Positions 1 to 7,530 of a DNA stretch of 64,000 bases are shown piece after piece. The notes under the pieces are model-generated. The model saw nothing but the letters and a program-made list of their open reading frames with translations, was not told the DNA's origin and made no database searches. The first letter of the stretch is position 1. Each line of letters begins with the position of its first letter. Origin of the DNA: an uncultured Alistipes sp. (GTDB taxonomy: Bacteria; Bacteroidota; Bacteroidia; Bacteroidales; Rikenellaceae); assembly GCA_947623305.1 (NCBI GenBank), contig CANQGQ010000003.1:1-64000 (forward strand), given 5' to 3'. The position numbers were made by a program, and so were the translations under genes.

Positions 1-125
1 TTTGTTATCTCTGCGATTTTGCCAAGTGTAGTTTCTTTCCACTCCCCACTGAATTCCGGGAATCTCAAATGGGGAACTAACCACACTATATTTCTCTAAT
101 TATAGGAACTAATTATTTAGAGATT
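1..125. other. Short leader of the first integrase with palindrome and direct repeats
   Basis: No gene is visible here. An imperfect palindrome at 93-123 has arms TCTCTAA and TTAGAGA and ends two bases before the integrase start codon. The octamer GGAACTAA occurs twice, at 73-80 and 105-112. Such repeats next to a tyrosine recombinase can be arm-binding or autoregulatory sites; that is inference. Confidence 0.4.
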
Positions 126-1052
126 ATGATTCATAAAACAGTTAGAGAAATTGCGGCGGCTTGGAAAGAGTACAAGCGGCCTTATGTGAAACAGTCCACG
201 ATGGCGGCTTATGTGTTAATCTTGGAGAACCACGTTCTTCCGTATTTCGGGGATGGTGATTCGCTCCACGAACAGGAGGTTCAGACTTTTGTCTTGCAGA
301 AGTTGGAAAACGGATTGAATATCAAAACCGTCAAGGACATTCTGATAGTCCTTAAAATGGTGATGAAGTTCGGGGTCAAAAATGAATGGATAAACTATTA
401 TGAATGGGATATAAAGTACCCTACGTCCTCCACAAACAAGGAACTGGAAGTTCTGTCTGTCGCCAATCACCGAAAGATTCTGAACTACATCCAAAACCAT
501 TTCACTTTTACCGGACTGGGTATTTATATCAGCCTTAGTACAGGGTTGCGTATCGGTGAAATATGCGCTTTGAAGTGGAGCGACATCAATGTTACGGACG
601 GCACGATAATGGTCAGCCGCACGATTGAGCGCATTTATATCATTGAGGGAGAGAAAAAGCATACGGAACTTGTCATCAATACACCCAAAACCAAAAACTC
701 CTGCCGAGAAATTCCCATGAGCAAAGAATTGCTTGCCATGATTAAACCGTTGAAAAAGGTAGTCAATGACAATTTTTATGTGCTTACCAATGATGAACGA
801 CCGACAGAACCACGCACATACCGCAATTACTACAACAGCTTGATGGAGAAGCTCGACATCCCTAAATTGAAATATCACGGTCTGCGCCATAGCTTTGCCA
901 CCCGTTGTATTGAAGCCGGATGCGATTATAAAACTGTCAGTGTGTTGTTGGGGCACTCTAACATTTCAACCACACTCAATCTTTACGTCCATCCCAATAT
1001 GGAACAGAAGAAACGTTGTATCACCAAAATGTTCAAGTCGCTGGGCAGATAA
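126..1052 (+). CDS. Tyrosine recombinase / site-specific integrase
   Basis: This 308-residue protein has an N-terminal SAM-like core-binding domain (about residues 5-90) and a C-terminal catalytic domain. All the catalytic residues of the family are visible: Arg142 in TGLRIGE, His251 and Arg254 in HGLRHSF, His277 in LLGHSN and nucleophile Tyr287 in LNLYVHP. It should therefore be active in strand cleavage and rejoining. It runs toward the mobilization genes, and the two 3' ends are only 10 bp apart. Base composition is well below the chromosomal average. It may serve a separate element extending left of the window, because the mobilizable element has its own recombinases at 6360-8643. Its substrate site cannot be read from the sequence. 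Confidence 0.93.
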   Translation: MIHKTVREIAAAWKEYKRPYVKQSTMAAYVLILENHVLPYFGDGDSLHEQEVQTFVLQKLENGLNIKTVKDILIVLKMVMKFGVKNEWINYYEWDIKYPTSSTNKELEVLSVANHRKILNYIQNHFTFTGLGIYISLSTGLRIGEICALKWSDINVTDGTIMVSRTIERIYIIEGEKKHTELVINTPKTKNSCREIPMSKELLAMIKPLKKVVNDNFYVLTNDERPTEPRTYRNYYNSLMEKLDIPKLKYHGLRHSFATRCIEAGCDYKTVSVLLGHSNISTTLNLYVHPNMEQKKRCITKMFKSLGR

Positions 1053-1062
1053 AAAGATGTTT

Positions 1063-1602
1063 TCATCTTCTGCATACACCCCATAAGATTACGGCAAGAT
1101 AGCTAATGAACAAAATTATCACTACAAATATGAGCCAGCGGGTAGAAAGCCAAATGCCTTCATTGCTTTTTTGAAGGCGTTTGGCCATTTTGATGCTGTG
1201 CCGTTCCAACAGTTCTTCTTCGGCCTTGATGTGGGCGGCTGTGTATTGGCTGACCTTCGCCAGTTCGTCCGTGCCTATTTTGGCAGGGATCACAGTATTT
1301 TGTTCCGCTTTTGTAATGGCGTTGCAGATACCGTCCACGATATTGTCCGCACTATCCCTTGCTGCATTCAAAGCATTGAAGGCCGTCCGCTCCCTTTGGG
1401 CGGTATGTTTCAGACTACTGTGTATGCCGTGCAGCTCCTCCTTGAGCGCATTGATTTCTTTGAGCAGGTTGCGTAATGCTACGATTTGGCTGCCCACTTC
1501 CTGAAGCAGCCCGTCAAGTTCCTGCATGTCCTGTTCCAACTCCTGTCCGGGTGTATAATTGGCAAGCCTCTCACGGAGGGCCGCCGTATCGGGTTGTTTC
1601 AT
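1063..1602 (-). CDS. Relaxase-associated coiled-coil protein with C-terminal membrane anchor
   Basis: A 179-residue protein starting 22 bp after the relaxase stop, so it is the last gene of the mobilization operon. Residues about 20-70 and 115-145 are charged, heptad-like helices. Residues 156-176 form one hydrophobic segment followed by only a few residues (CRR), giving a tail-anchored topology with the helical part in the cytoplasm. Proteins of this shape follow relaxases in Bacteroides mobilizable elements and are often left as hypothetical or called MobB. A role in bringing the relaxosome to the membrane or coupling protein is plausible but inferred. No enzymatic motif is seen. Confidence 0.75.
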   Translation of the reverse strand: MKQPDTAALRERLANYTPGQELEQDMQELDGLLQEVGSQIVALRNLLKEINALKEELHGIHSSLKHTAQRERTAFNALNAARDSADNIVDGICNAITKAEQNTVIPAKIGTDELAKVSQYTAAHIKAEEELLERHSIKMAKRLQKSNEGIWLSTRWLIFVVIILFISYLAVILWGVCRR

Positions 1603-1624
1603 CGTAATGCTGTTTTTATGTTCG

Positions 1625-2884
1625 TCATCTTCGTTTTATGCCGCCTTTGAGGTGTCTGCCGAGCCTGTTAGAAGCGGCTTGCGCACATCTACGGGCAAAT
1701 TCTATTTCATCTTCTTCCGGGTCGCGTCCCCATTTGAGGTCGGACTGCGAGCCGCCCCCGCCACCGCCCGCGACCTCCCCGTAAGGAGAAGCGACAAGCG
1801 TAAAATAGGCCATCGCAAGGTTCTGCAATGCTTGCCAGTTGGCCAGTTCCCGATGGTCGAACTCGTCGTTCAGTCGGTCAAGCACCTTGTCGGGAATATA
1901 GCGGTCATAGGTCTTGCCGTCGTGTTCAAACTCCGTGCGCAGACGGTCGGGCTGCCATGTGGTGTAATCCTCGTAAACCGGGGTGTTCCGCTGTACACGG
2001 GGCTGCAGATTTTGTGCGGCCTCGTGGAAAACGGACGGCTTCGGTGTCGGTACAACAGGCTGTTTTGCCGTAGTGCGAACTTGTTGCGCATTGTCGGAAT
2101 GCAACTTTTCCCAAGTCTGCCGGATACGGGACGCAGTCAGGCTGCGCCCCTTTCCAAGTTCCGATGCCTTGAATTTCGTGTTGCCTTTGAGAAGCACATA
2201 ACCACGAATGACATCTTTCTTATCCTTGCGCAGATACAATTTGTAACCTTTGGCGGCAAGCCGTTCCATGTAGCCCTCCCATGACCATTCGTCCAGTTCG
2301 CGCAAGGTTTCCATGCAGTCGGAACTGACTTTGGGGATATTGGTTTCGTGTATATGCTGCGCCGTAGTCCATCCCCTTTGTCGGGCTATCATTTCAGCCG
2401 CCCGTTGTGCGCGGAGGTGTATGGCGTGGTCGTTGTTGATGTTCCCTCTCTCATCCACCCGGCAGACAATGGCATGGAGATGCGGTATGCCGCTGTCGGA
2501 TTCCTTATGCAGCCACACGCTGGATTTGCTGCCCGAAATGTTGGTCGGCACAGAAATGACCTTACCGTCATCATCCAGTATTTCCTGATTATCGAAAGCG
2601 ACGGCGAAGTCGCGCCATAGTTGTCGCCAATCGTCCAGAGTAAAATCTTGGGTTTGCTCCATAGCCGGGCTTATCTCCAGACGGATGACATTGTTCTTGA
2701 TGTCCGGGCGGTTCATCGTAGCAAACTTCATTTCCGTAAAAATGCCTGTTGCGTCCATACCCTGCGGCATGAAGTTGTCACAGATACGGGTAATTCTTTC
2801 GGGATGTTTCTTGTTCCTTGATTCGCCCGACACATACAGCATTGCCCGGATGCCATGGGCTACGGCCTTTGCCTTGGCTATCAT
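1625..2884 (-). CDS. Relaxase / mobilization nuclease (HUH family)
   Basis: A 419-residue relaxase that should nick the transfer origin and stay bound to the 5' end of the transferred strand. The HUH metal site is visible: His126 followed by HLH (His135, His137). Tyr17 in the N-terminal MLYVSGES segment is the likely nucleophile. The conserved nuclease domain covers roughly residues 1-250; the rest is charged and includes a Gly-rich stretch (GGGGGG) near the C terminus. The frame is open further upstream, but the ATG at 2884 is preferred because it overlaps the mobC stop as ATGA, giving translational coupling. It most resembles the Pfam Relaxase/MOBP-like enzymes of Bacteroides mobilizable elements; the subfamily is not certain. 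Confidence 0.9.
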   Translation of the reverse strand: MIAKAKAVAHGIRAMLYVSGESRNKKHPERITRICDNFMPQGMDATGIFTEMKFATMNRPDIKNNVIRLEISPAMEQTQDFTLDDWRQLWRDFAVAFDNQEILDDDGKVISVPTNISGSKSSVWLHKESDSGIPHLHAIVCRVDERGNINNDHAIHLRAQRAAEMIARQRGWTTAQHIHETNIPKVSSDCMETLRELDEWSWEGYMERLAAKGYKLYLRKDKKDVIRGYVLLKGNTKFKASELGKGRSLTASRIRQTWEKLHSDNAQQVRTTAKQPVVPTPKPSVFHEAAQNLQPRVQRNTPVYEDYTTWQPDRLRTEFEHDGKTYDRYIPDKVLDRLNDEFDHRELANWQALQNLAMAYFTLVASPYGEVAGGGGGGSQSDLKWGRDPEEDEIEFARRCAQAASNRLGRHLKGGIKRR

Positions 2885-3330
2885 ACAGCGTCCTCCTTCG
2901 CTTCTTCGTCCGTTGTCCCTGCCGGGTAGCTGTTCGCCTTTTGTGCGGACTGCAAAAAATCGGTGACATGGTTCGTGACCTGCGCCACTTTCTCGTACCA
3001 TTCGAGCATGGTCGGCTGATGGCGGAAAAGCCTTACCTTCTCGTCGTCGGTCAGCCCGTGCAGGGCGTTGGCGAAGTTTACCATGTCCGTCCTACAGGCC
3101 GCAAGCTGCCGCAAACCGTCCACCTCTGTGCCGGAAAGCCGCTGTCGCGGTCTGTAATTGAGTGCCCTTGCCCGGATGAAGTCGCTGCGTGTCATGCCGC
3201 ACCGCTCGGCGGAACTTTTAATCTGCGAAAGTTCCTGTGCCGTGACCTTGGTGACCACCACCTTGTCGCGCCTTTGGGTGGGCTTTTCTTGCCCGAATTG
3301 CCGTTGAAAAGTATCATTATCGTGTGCCAT
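2881..3330 (-). CDS. MobC-like relaxosome accessory protein
   Basis: A 149-residue basic protein upstream of and overlapping the relaxase by four bases (ATGA). The central region (about residues 22-60; KVTAQELSQIKSSAERCG followed by MTRSDFIRARAL) has the pattern of the ribbon-helix-helix MobC family, which binds near oriT and helps the relaxase open it. The frame is open up to 3609, but that upstream part reads through a region of inverted and direct repeats. The ATG at 3330 gives the normal family length, so it was chosen. The putative oriT lies directly upstream. Confidence 0.82.
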   Translation of the reverse strand: MAHDNDTFQRQFGQEKPTQRRDKVVVTKVTAQELSQIKSSAERCGMTRSDFIRARALNYRPRQRLSGTEVDGLRQLAACRTDMVNFANALHGLTDDEKVRLFRHQPTMLEWYEKVAQVTNHVTDFLQSAQKANSYPAGTTDEEAKEDAV

Positions 3331-3609
3331 AACTAATGTCGCTAAAATAGTCGTGAAACGGTATCTAAAAAGGGATGGTGCGAGCCTGCGAGCGGCAAGG
3401 ACAACAGCCTGAAAGGATGGTGCGAGAGCGTCGGCGTAATACCGTCCGAAGGCGGTAATACCCCGGCATATCTCGCAACTCAACGCTGACGCTCCACGCC
3501 ACTGCTCCCTTACGTTAGCCATTGGATTAGCAAACCACTGCCATACGGCTTGCAGATTGGAGAACAACAGGAAAGCGGAAAATCTGCTTATCAGTCCGTT
3601 TGTTGCCAT
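3331..3609. other. Putative transfer origin (oriT) region
   Basis: This 279-bp gap lies directly upstream of the mobC-relaxase pair. A direct repeat, GGATGGTGCGAG, occurs at 3373-3384 and 3415-3426. A long imperfect inverted repeat pairs GAGCGTCGGCG (from about 3425) with CGCTGACGCTC (from about 3484). Inside it is a small hairpin, ACCG/CGGT, around 3441-3456. Direct and inverted repeats next to mobC are typical of oriT. The nick site itself is not identified. Confidence 0.55.
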
Positions 3610-4056
3610 TCAGAGCGGTTCTATCCTTTCCCTTTGCTTGTGAATGAACGGGTTGCAAATTACCTTGCCATCCTTGACCTTCCATTGCAGGAGGCACGGG
3701 AAGGTCATCACGGACGCAACCCTTGAGCGGCAGGTGTCTATGAGTTCCAGCCTTTCCAGTCCGTCCAACAGGCGGCGGATGCGCTTCCTGCCCATGTTCC
3801 ATTGTATTGAGAGCTGTTCCTCGGAATACTGCGCCTGACCGACTGAAAGCATAAGCGGTCGGTGGAAACCTTTGGCTGTACCATCGGCAAGAGCCATCCT
3901 TGCCAGGAGGTCGCCGAACAATGTGAAGTTGCCGGTTTCCCTGCCGTCATCATCAGTCGTTGTTCCGTGCAGCCATTGCATTGCATCTGCGGAGAATGTG
4001 AAAGCAAATGTTTCAATCCCAGTCGGGTGCAAGAAACTGTATTTTTCCTTGTCCAT
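3610..4056 (-). CDS. Winged-helix DNA-binding protein of the mobilizable element
   Basis: A 148-residue protein. Residues about 75-108 (YSEEQLSIQW, then RKRIRRLLDGLERLELI) read as a helix-turn-helix with a recognition helix, followed by a short beta wing, as in MarR/Rep-type winged helices. The N-terminal half has no recognised motif. It is the gene nearest to the putative oriT, and an 11-bp perfect inverted repeat with a long spacer stands upstream of it (4115-4125 and 4168-4178), a possible binding site. Function could be regulation of the mob operon or a replication-initiator-like role; the sequence does not decide. Confidence 0.7.
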   Translation of the reverse strand: MDKEKYSFLHPTGIETFAFTFSADAMQWLHGTTTDDDGRETGNFTLFGDLLARMALADGTAKGFHRPLMLSVGQAQYSEEQLSIQWNMGRKRIRRLLDGLERLELIDTCRSRVASVMTFPCLLQWKVKDGKVICNPFIHKQRERIEPL

Positions 4057-4114
4057 AAAATCTTGTTGTTATAAGTGTGATATAAATGTGACGCTTCTGT
4101 TGCCGGAGTGGAGT

Positions 4115-4178
4115 GAAGCCGTGCAAGCGTATGTACGGAATCACCTGTTGGCTTTTCGTTGTTCCCCTGCACGGCTTC
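4115..4178. repeat. 11-bp inverted repeat upstream of the winged-helix gene
   Basis: GAAGCCGTGCA at 4115-4125 is matched exactly by its reverse complement at 4168-4178, with a 42-nt spacer. It lies in the otherwise empty 283-bp gap 4057-4339, in which I see no further gene. Confidence 0.55.
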
Positions 4179-4339
4179 ATCCTGTTGTGTAATGCGTAAG
4201 CGGAAAATGGTTTGCCGATAAGCTGCACCCATTCCTAAACGTATTCCAATCCGAAATGAGGGAAGAAAAGGAACGGTATGCAGCCATATCCCTATAGGAT
4301 TTTACCATCAGCCATTTGCATCTTCCCAGTCGCATACGG

Positions 4340-4831
4340 TTACTTTCCTATACCGCCGGAGCCTGTGTTGTTTGGGAACGGTTGGCCTGTTGCAGGACGC
4401 TTGTCAAGGGATGAAACGGCACGGCTGATGTCCACTGCGTCCACGGCGATGGATAACAACGACCTGTTTACCGTGACCAGTTGCCGCTTGTCGCAAAACT
4501 CCGCCACACGCTCCAACAGTTGAAACGCACGGTTCAGCCGATGTTCCTGCGCATTGTCCGTAGTCATACGCTCGTTGTCCTTTCCGCTGTTGAAATAGCG
4601 GTTGAGCGCAAGGCGGTCGTCCGCAGAAATGTTCGCTGCGGTGGTTTTGCCGTCGGCGATGGCAATGCCCACACGCAATGCGTCCGCCTCGTAAACGTTC
4701 AGGCTTTCCAGAAACGAGCGGATGGCCAGCACGTCCTTTCCGTTTGCATCACGTTTTCTACTCTCGTTCTTCTTTTCGGTGGAAACGACCGAAGCTGCTC
4801 CGGCCTGTTCCATGTTCTTTGTCTGTTCCAT
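4340..4831 (-). CDS. Hypothetical helical protein of the mobilizable element
   Basis: A 163-residue protein with no motif I recognise. Residues 1-30 are polar and probably disordered (many Glu, Lys, Ser). The middle, about 30-140, looks all-helical with a LNRAFQLLERVAEFC amphipathic stretch, and the last 15 residues are Gly/Pro-rich. The frame is open to 4936, but the ATG at 4831 starts a clean polar N terminus 37 bp after the Xis-like gene. It is co-directional with that gene and probably co-transcribed. A role in excision or its control is guilt by association only. Confidence 0.6.
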   Translation of the reverse strand: MEQTKNMEQAGAASVVSTEKKNESRKRDANGKDVLAIRSFLESLNVYEADALRVGIAIADGKTTAANISADDRLALNRYFNSGKDNERMTTDNAQEHRLNRAFQLLERVAEFCDKRQLVTVNRSLLSIAVDAVDISRAVSSLDKRPATGQPFPNNTGSGGIGK

Positions 4832-4868
4832 AATTACATTTGTTCTTGATGTGAATAAAAAGGTTGTT

Positions 4869-5102
4869 TTACTTCCTGCCCGTAAGATAGCGGTCAGCTT
4901 CCTCTGCGATTTCCTCTTGGGATGAGATGCGGACACCTGTCAGGAAAGCGTCCAAGTCCTCTTTCTTGAAGAAACACAACTTGCCGCACGGCTTGTACAT
5001 CGGGATAACCCGGCGCATCATCAGCTTGCGGAAGTAGGACAGCTTGAAACCGCAATACTCGGCAGCCTCCTTTGTGCTTAAAAGTTTTCGTTGCTCTGTC
5101 AT
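4869..5102 (-). CDS. Xis-like / MerR-type helix-turn-helix protein
   Basis: A 77-residue protein with the excisionase-family pattern: LLSTKEAAEYCGFKLSYFRK (HTH), then RRVIPMYKPCGKLCFFKKEDLDAFL (wing plus helix). Small proteins of this kind bend att DNA and set the direction of tyrosine recombinases, or repress element genes. It is the first gene of the leftward mobilization cluster and has a strong Bacteroidetes promoter directly upstream (5155-5184), so it probably heads that transcript. Confidence 0.85.
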   Translation of the reverse strand: MTEQRKLLSTKEAAEYCGFKLSYFRKLMMRRVIPMYKPCGKLCFFKKEDLDAFLTGVRISSQEEIAEEADRYLTGRK

Positions 5103-5154
5103 ATGCGTATATGTTTAATGGATAATCGACTGCGTCCTTCGCGTGGCGACAATG

Positions 5155-5184
5155 CAAAGGTATGGCGGCAGATTCCAGGAACAA
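5155..5184 (-). promoter_or_regulatory. Bacteroidetes-type promoter for the Xis-like gene
   Basis: On the minus strand TACCTTTG (5155-5162) matches the -7 consensus TAnnTTTG exactly, and TTG stands 19 nt upstream, the expected spacing to the -33 element. The start codon at 5102 is about 45 nt past the expected transcription start. The rest of the gap 5103-5350 holds no gene. Confidence 0.65.
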
Positions 5185-5350
5185 TCAATGTAAATGGCAC
5201 TATGATAACATTTTGCAGATTATAAATGCGAGTATAAATGAGGCCGGAACGATGTATAAAGGAACTCTAAACGCACCATAATCCCAAATCATCCGTACAA
5301 GGCAAGCCATCGGTACGGAAAGAAACACGGACGTTTACGGACGGACATAA

Positions 5351-5382
5351 AAAATCCCGCCATCGGTTTGCAATGACGGGAA
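5351..5382 (-). terminator. Terminator behind the recombinase/membrane-protein operon
   Basis: Read on the minus strand, CCCGTCAT and ATGGCGGG form a stem with one mismatch around a nine-base loop, followed directly by ATTTTTTATG. It lies 30 bp after the stop of the membrane protein at 5412. Confidence 0.65.
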
Positions 5383-5411
5383 CAAGAAAATGGGGTTATA
5401 AAAGTATGCGG

Positions 5412-6353
5412 TCAGAGTTTCTTGAACTCTTCAAGGTCGTATGTGTCAAGTCTCGGACGCAGCCGCGTAGCCTTGCGCAACAGCTTGGCGATATGCCTTT
5501 GGTGTTCGGACGGATTGTCTTTGGTGGAGGCTTTGAGATTGCTCGCCAACTGTGCTCCATTGTTGAGCGGCCAGAACTTTTCAAAGATTACCCATTTTCC
5601 TTTCCTGATTTTGAGGGCGGCGCATAGGGCATTGGCGATGTAGGCATAGAGTGTCCGGTTGATTTCGTCATCTTCCTTTTTCATCAGCGGCTGGAAGCCC
5701 GCATCCAAGTAACCGTCCTCCCGGAACAGCACGAGCAAGAACAGCGCATCGTTTGTCTGCAACGCTTCGGGCAGTTTCTTTATCTGTTCCGGCTGAACTT
5801 GTGAAATAAGATGGTCGTAGTGCCGGATTTCATCCTCCTGCTTCATCGCAACTGGCGGCGTAGGTGTTGAAAGTACAGCCTCGATTTGCTTCTCCATTTG
5901 CTTGTCAACAGCCTGTCGCCTGTCAGGAGCAAGCCTGTTCCACCGTTGGCGCAACCACGACCTTATCCGTTCTCCGTAAGCCATACCGATGATGCAGGGC
6001 AGCAGGAAAAGCACGGCAAAGAGTGATGCCATGACGATGAACGTACTCCAGTCCATGTGCTTGTCTGGCGTGAGGATAAAGGCGAGCAACAATGAAACCA
6101 CAAACCACGATGCGGTCAATACGGAGCGGTCTTTGGAAAACCACTTCTCTATGATGATGTCGTACAAAAGGAAAAATTCTATGACTAACCCAATCCAGCC
6201 GACGATTGACAAGGCCGTAAAGACAAATGCAGCCGTGGTCGCTTCCATGCGGAAAGCAACGGCGGCTACCAATCCGAATGCTATTGCGGCTACTACTGTA
6301 AGCGGCAACAGCATCGTTAAAAGGTTTTCGGACAAACGTTTCATTGCATACAA
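5412..6353 (-). CDS. Four-helix membrane protein of the integrase operon
   Basis: A 313-residue protein of unknown function. Four hydrophobic segments are clear at about residues 14-35, 40-64, 81-94 and 103-126. The remaining 185 residues are soluble, charged and largely helical (RLAPDRRQAVDKQMEKQIEA; later IRKGKWVIFEKFWPLNN). It starts six bases after the stop of the intact recombinase and is followed by a terminator, so it is the last gene of that operon. An inner-membrane protein with a large cytoplasmic tail tied this tightly to recombinase expression is unusual. Possible roles are sensing, exclusion or anchoring of the element, all unproven. A start at Met4 (6344) is equally possible. 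Confidence 0.7.
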   Translation of the reverse strand: MYAMKRLSENLLTMLLPLTVVAAIAFGLVAAVAFRMEATTAAFVFTALSIVGWIGLVIEFFLLYDIIIEKWFSKDRSVLTASWFVVSLLLAFILTPDKHMDWSTFIVMASLFAVLFLLPCIIGMAYGERIRSWLRQRWNRLAPDRRQAVDKQMEKQIEAVLSTPTPPVAMKQEDEIRHYDHLISQVQPEQIKKLPEALQTNDALFLLVLFREDGYLDAGFQPLMKKEDDEINRTLYAYIANALCAALKIRKGKWVIFEKFWPLNNGAQLASNLKASTKDNPSEHQRHIAKLLRKATRLRPRLDTYDLEEFKKL

Positions 6354-6359
6354 CAGGTT

Positions 6360-7511
6360 TTAGTCCTTGAAAATGTCATTGACGCGGTTGACCGCCTCGT
6401 CTTTCTTCTGGTCGATAATCTTCGCGTAGATTTGCGTGGTCGAAATGTTCTTATGACCGAGCAGTTTGCTTGTCGTATAAAGGTCAACGTCCAGCGTCAG
6501 CATCATGGTGGCAAAGGTGTGGCGGCTCACGTGGTAGGTGACGTGTTTGTTTATGCCGGCAGCTTTCGCCCATTTGTCAAGGATGATGCAGATGCGGCTT
6601 TCAGACGGGAGGTCGAAAACCTTGTCCTCGTCCTTTGCATCGCCACGCTCCGGCAACCATTTCATCGCCTGTTTGGATAACGGAAGATAAATAGGTTCTT
6701 TGGTCTTTTCCATTACGGTGAACACCCTCCACTGGTCGCCGTCCTTGTGGATGTCGCCCCATGTCAGACCGACAACATCGCTGATGCGCAGGGCGCAATA
6801 ACAGGAAAACAGAAAAGCCTGCTTCACGGCAGGACGGGTAGGACATTCCGTTGCGATCAGCTTTTTCAGTTCGTCAATCTGCAGGAACTCGCGCTTGCTT
6901 TCGGGTCGGCGGATGCGGTCGGCGGATGCAATATGCGTGAACGGATTCTCGGAAAGATAGTCATTCCGCACGGCCCAATTCAGCATGGCACTAAGCACCG
7001 TGACATATCCGGTGGCGGTGGTCATGGAAATGGGGCGGTTCGTCCGTGCCTTGTAATCGTTCCGCAGGAAATTCATAAAAGCCATACAATACTCCTTGTC
7101 CATCATCCTCATGGGAATATCCCCTCGAAACTGAAACGTGGCTTTTCGGACAGAATTGACACTGCGTACTGTGGTGTGCTTACCGTTGTCCTCCAGCCAT
7201 CTTGCGTAGAGGTCGAGCAATTCCGACAATTTGATACGGCCACGCAATGTGGCGTTTGAAATTCCCTTTTCGCTGTTGGTAAGCTCAATGATACGGTCTG
7301 CCTTAATCTTGTTCGCCAAAGCCATGTTGTGCTGGTTCATGGCACGGCTTGCCGGGTCAATCTCCGGCACGATATAAAGTTTAAGGAACTCATACGTCCG
7401 CTTCCCGTTGCGGTAAATATCCAGATAGATGGACTTGTTCCCGTTCTGCAACTCCTTGAAGCGGATGCGGACAGGCTCTTTCGCCTTGATAACTTTCTTC
7501 GGTCTGGGCAT
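6360..7511 (-). CDS. Tyrosine recombinase (intact), Bacteroides type
   Basis: A 383-residue integrase with three parts: an N-terminal arm-binding-like domain (about 1-75, IYLDIYRNGKRTYEFLKLYI), a SAM-like domain (about 90-185) and the catalytic domain. Catalytic residues present are Arg242 (CALRISD), His327 and Arg330 (YHVSRHTF), His353 (LLGHKN) and Tyr362 (QIYAKI). It is therefore expected to carry out integration and excision. It begins 19 bp after the stop of the degenerate recombinase at 7531 and shares its architecture, so the two are probably a translated pair from an old duplication. Confidence 0.93.
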   Translation of the reverse strand: MPRPKKVIKAKEPVRIRFKELQNGNKSIYLDIYRNGKRTYEFLKLYIVPEIDPASRAMNQHNMALANKIKADRIIELTNSEKGISNATLRGRIKLSELLDLYARWLEDNGKHTTVRSVNSVRKATFQFRGDIPMRMMDKEYCMAFMNFLRNDYKARTNRPISMTTATGYVTVLSAMLNWAVRNDYLSENPFTHIASADRIRRPESKREFLQIDELKKLIATECPTRPAVKQAFLFSCYCALRISDVVGLTWGDIHKDGDQWRVFTVMEKTKEPIYLPLSKQAMKWLPERGDAKDEDKVFDLPSESRICIILDKWAKAAGINKHVTYHVSRHTFATMMLTLDVDLYTTSKLLGHKNISTTQIYAKIIDQKKDEAVNRVNDIFKD

Positions 7512-7530
7512 GGTGTTATATTTTTGTTGA

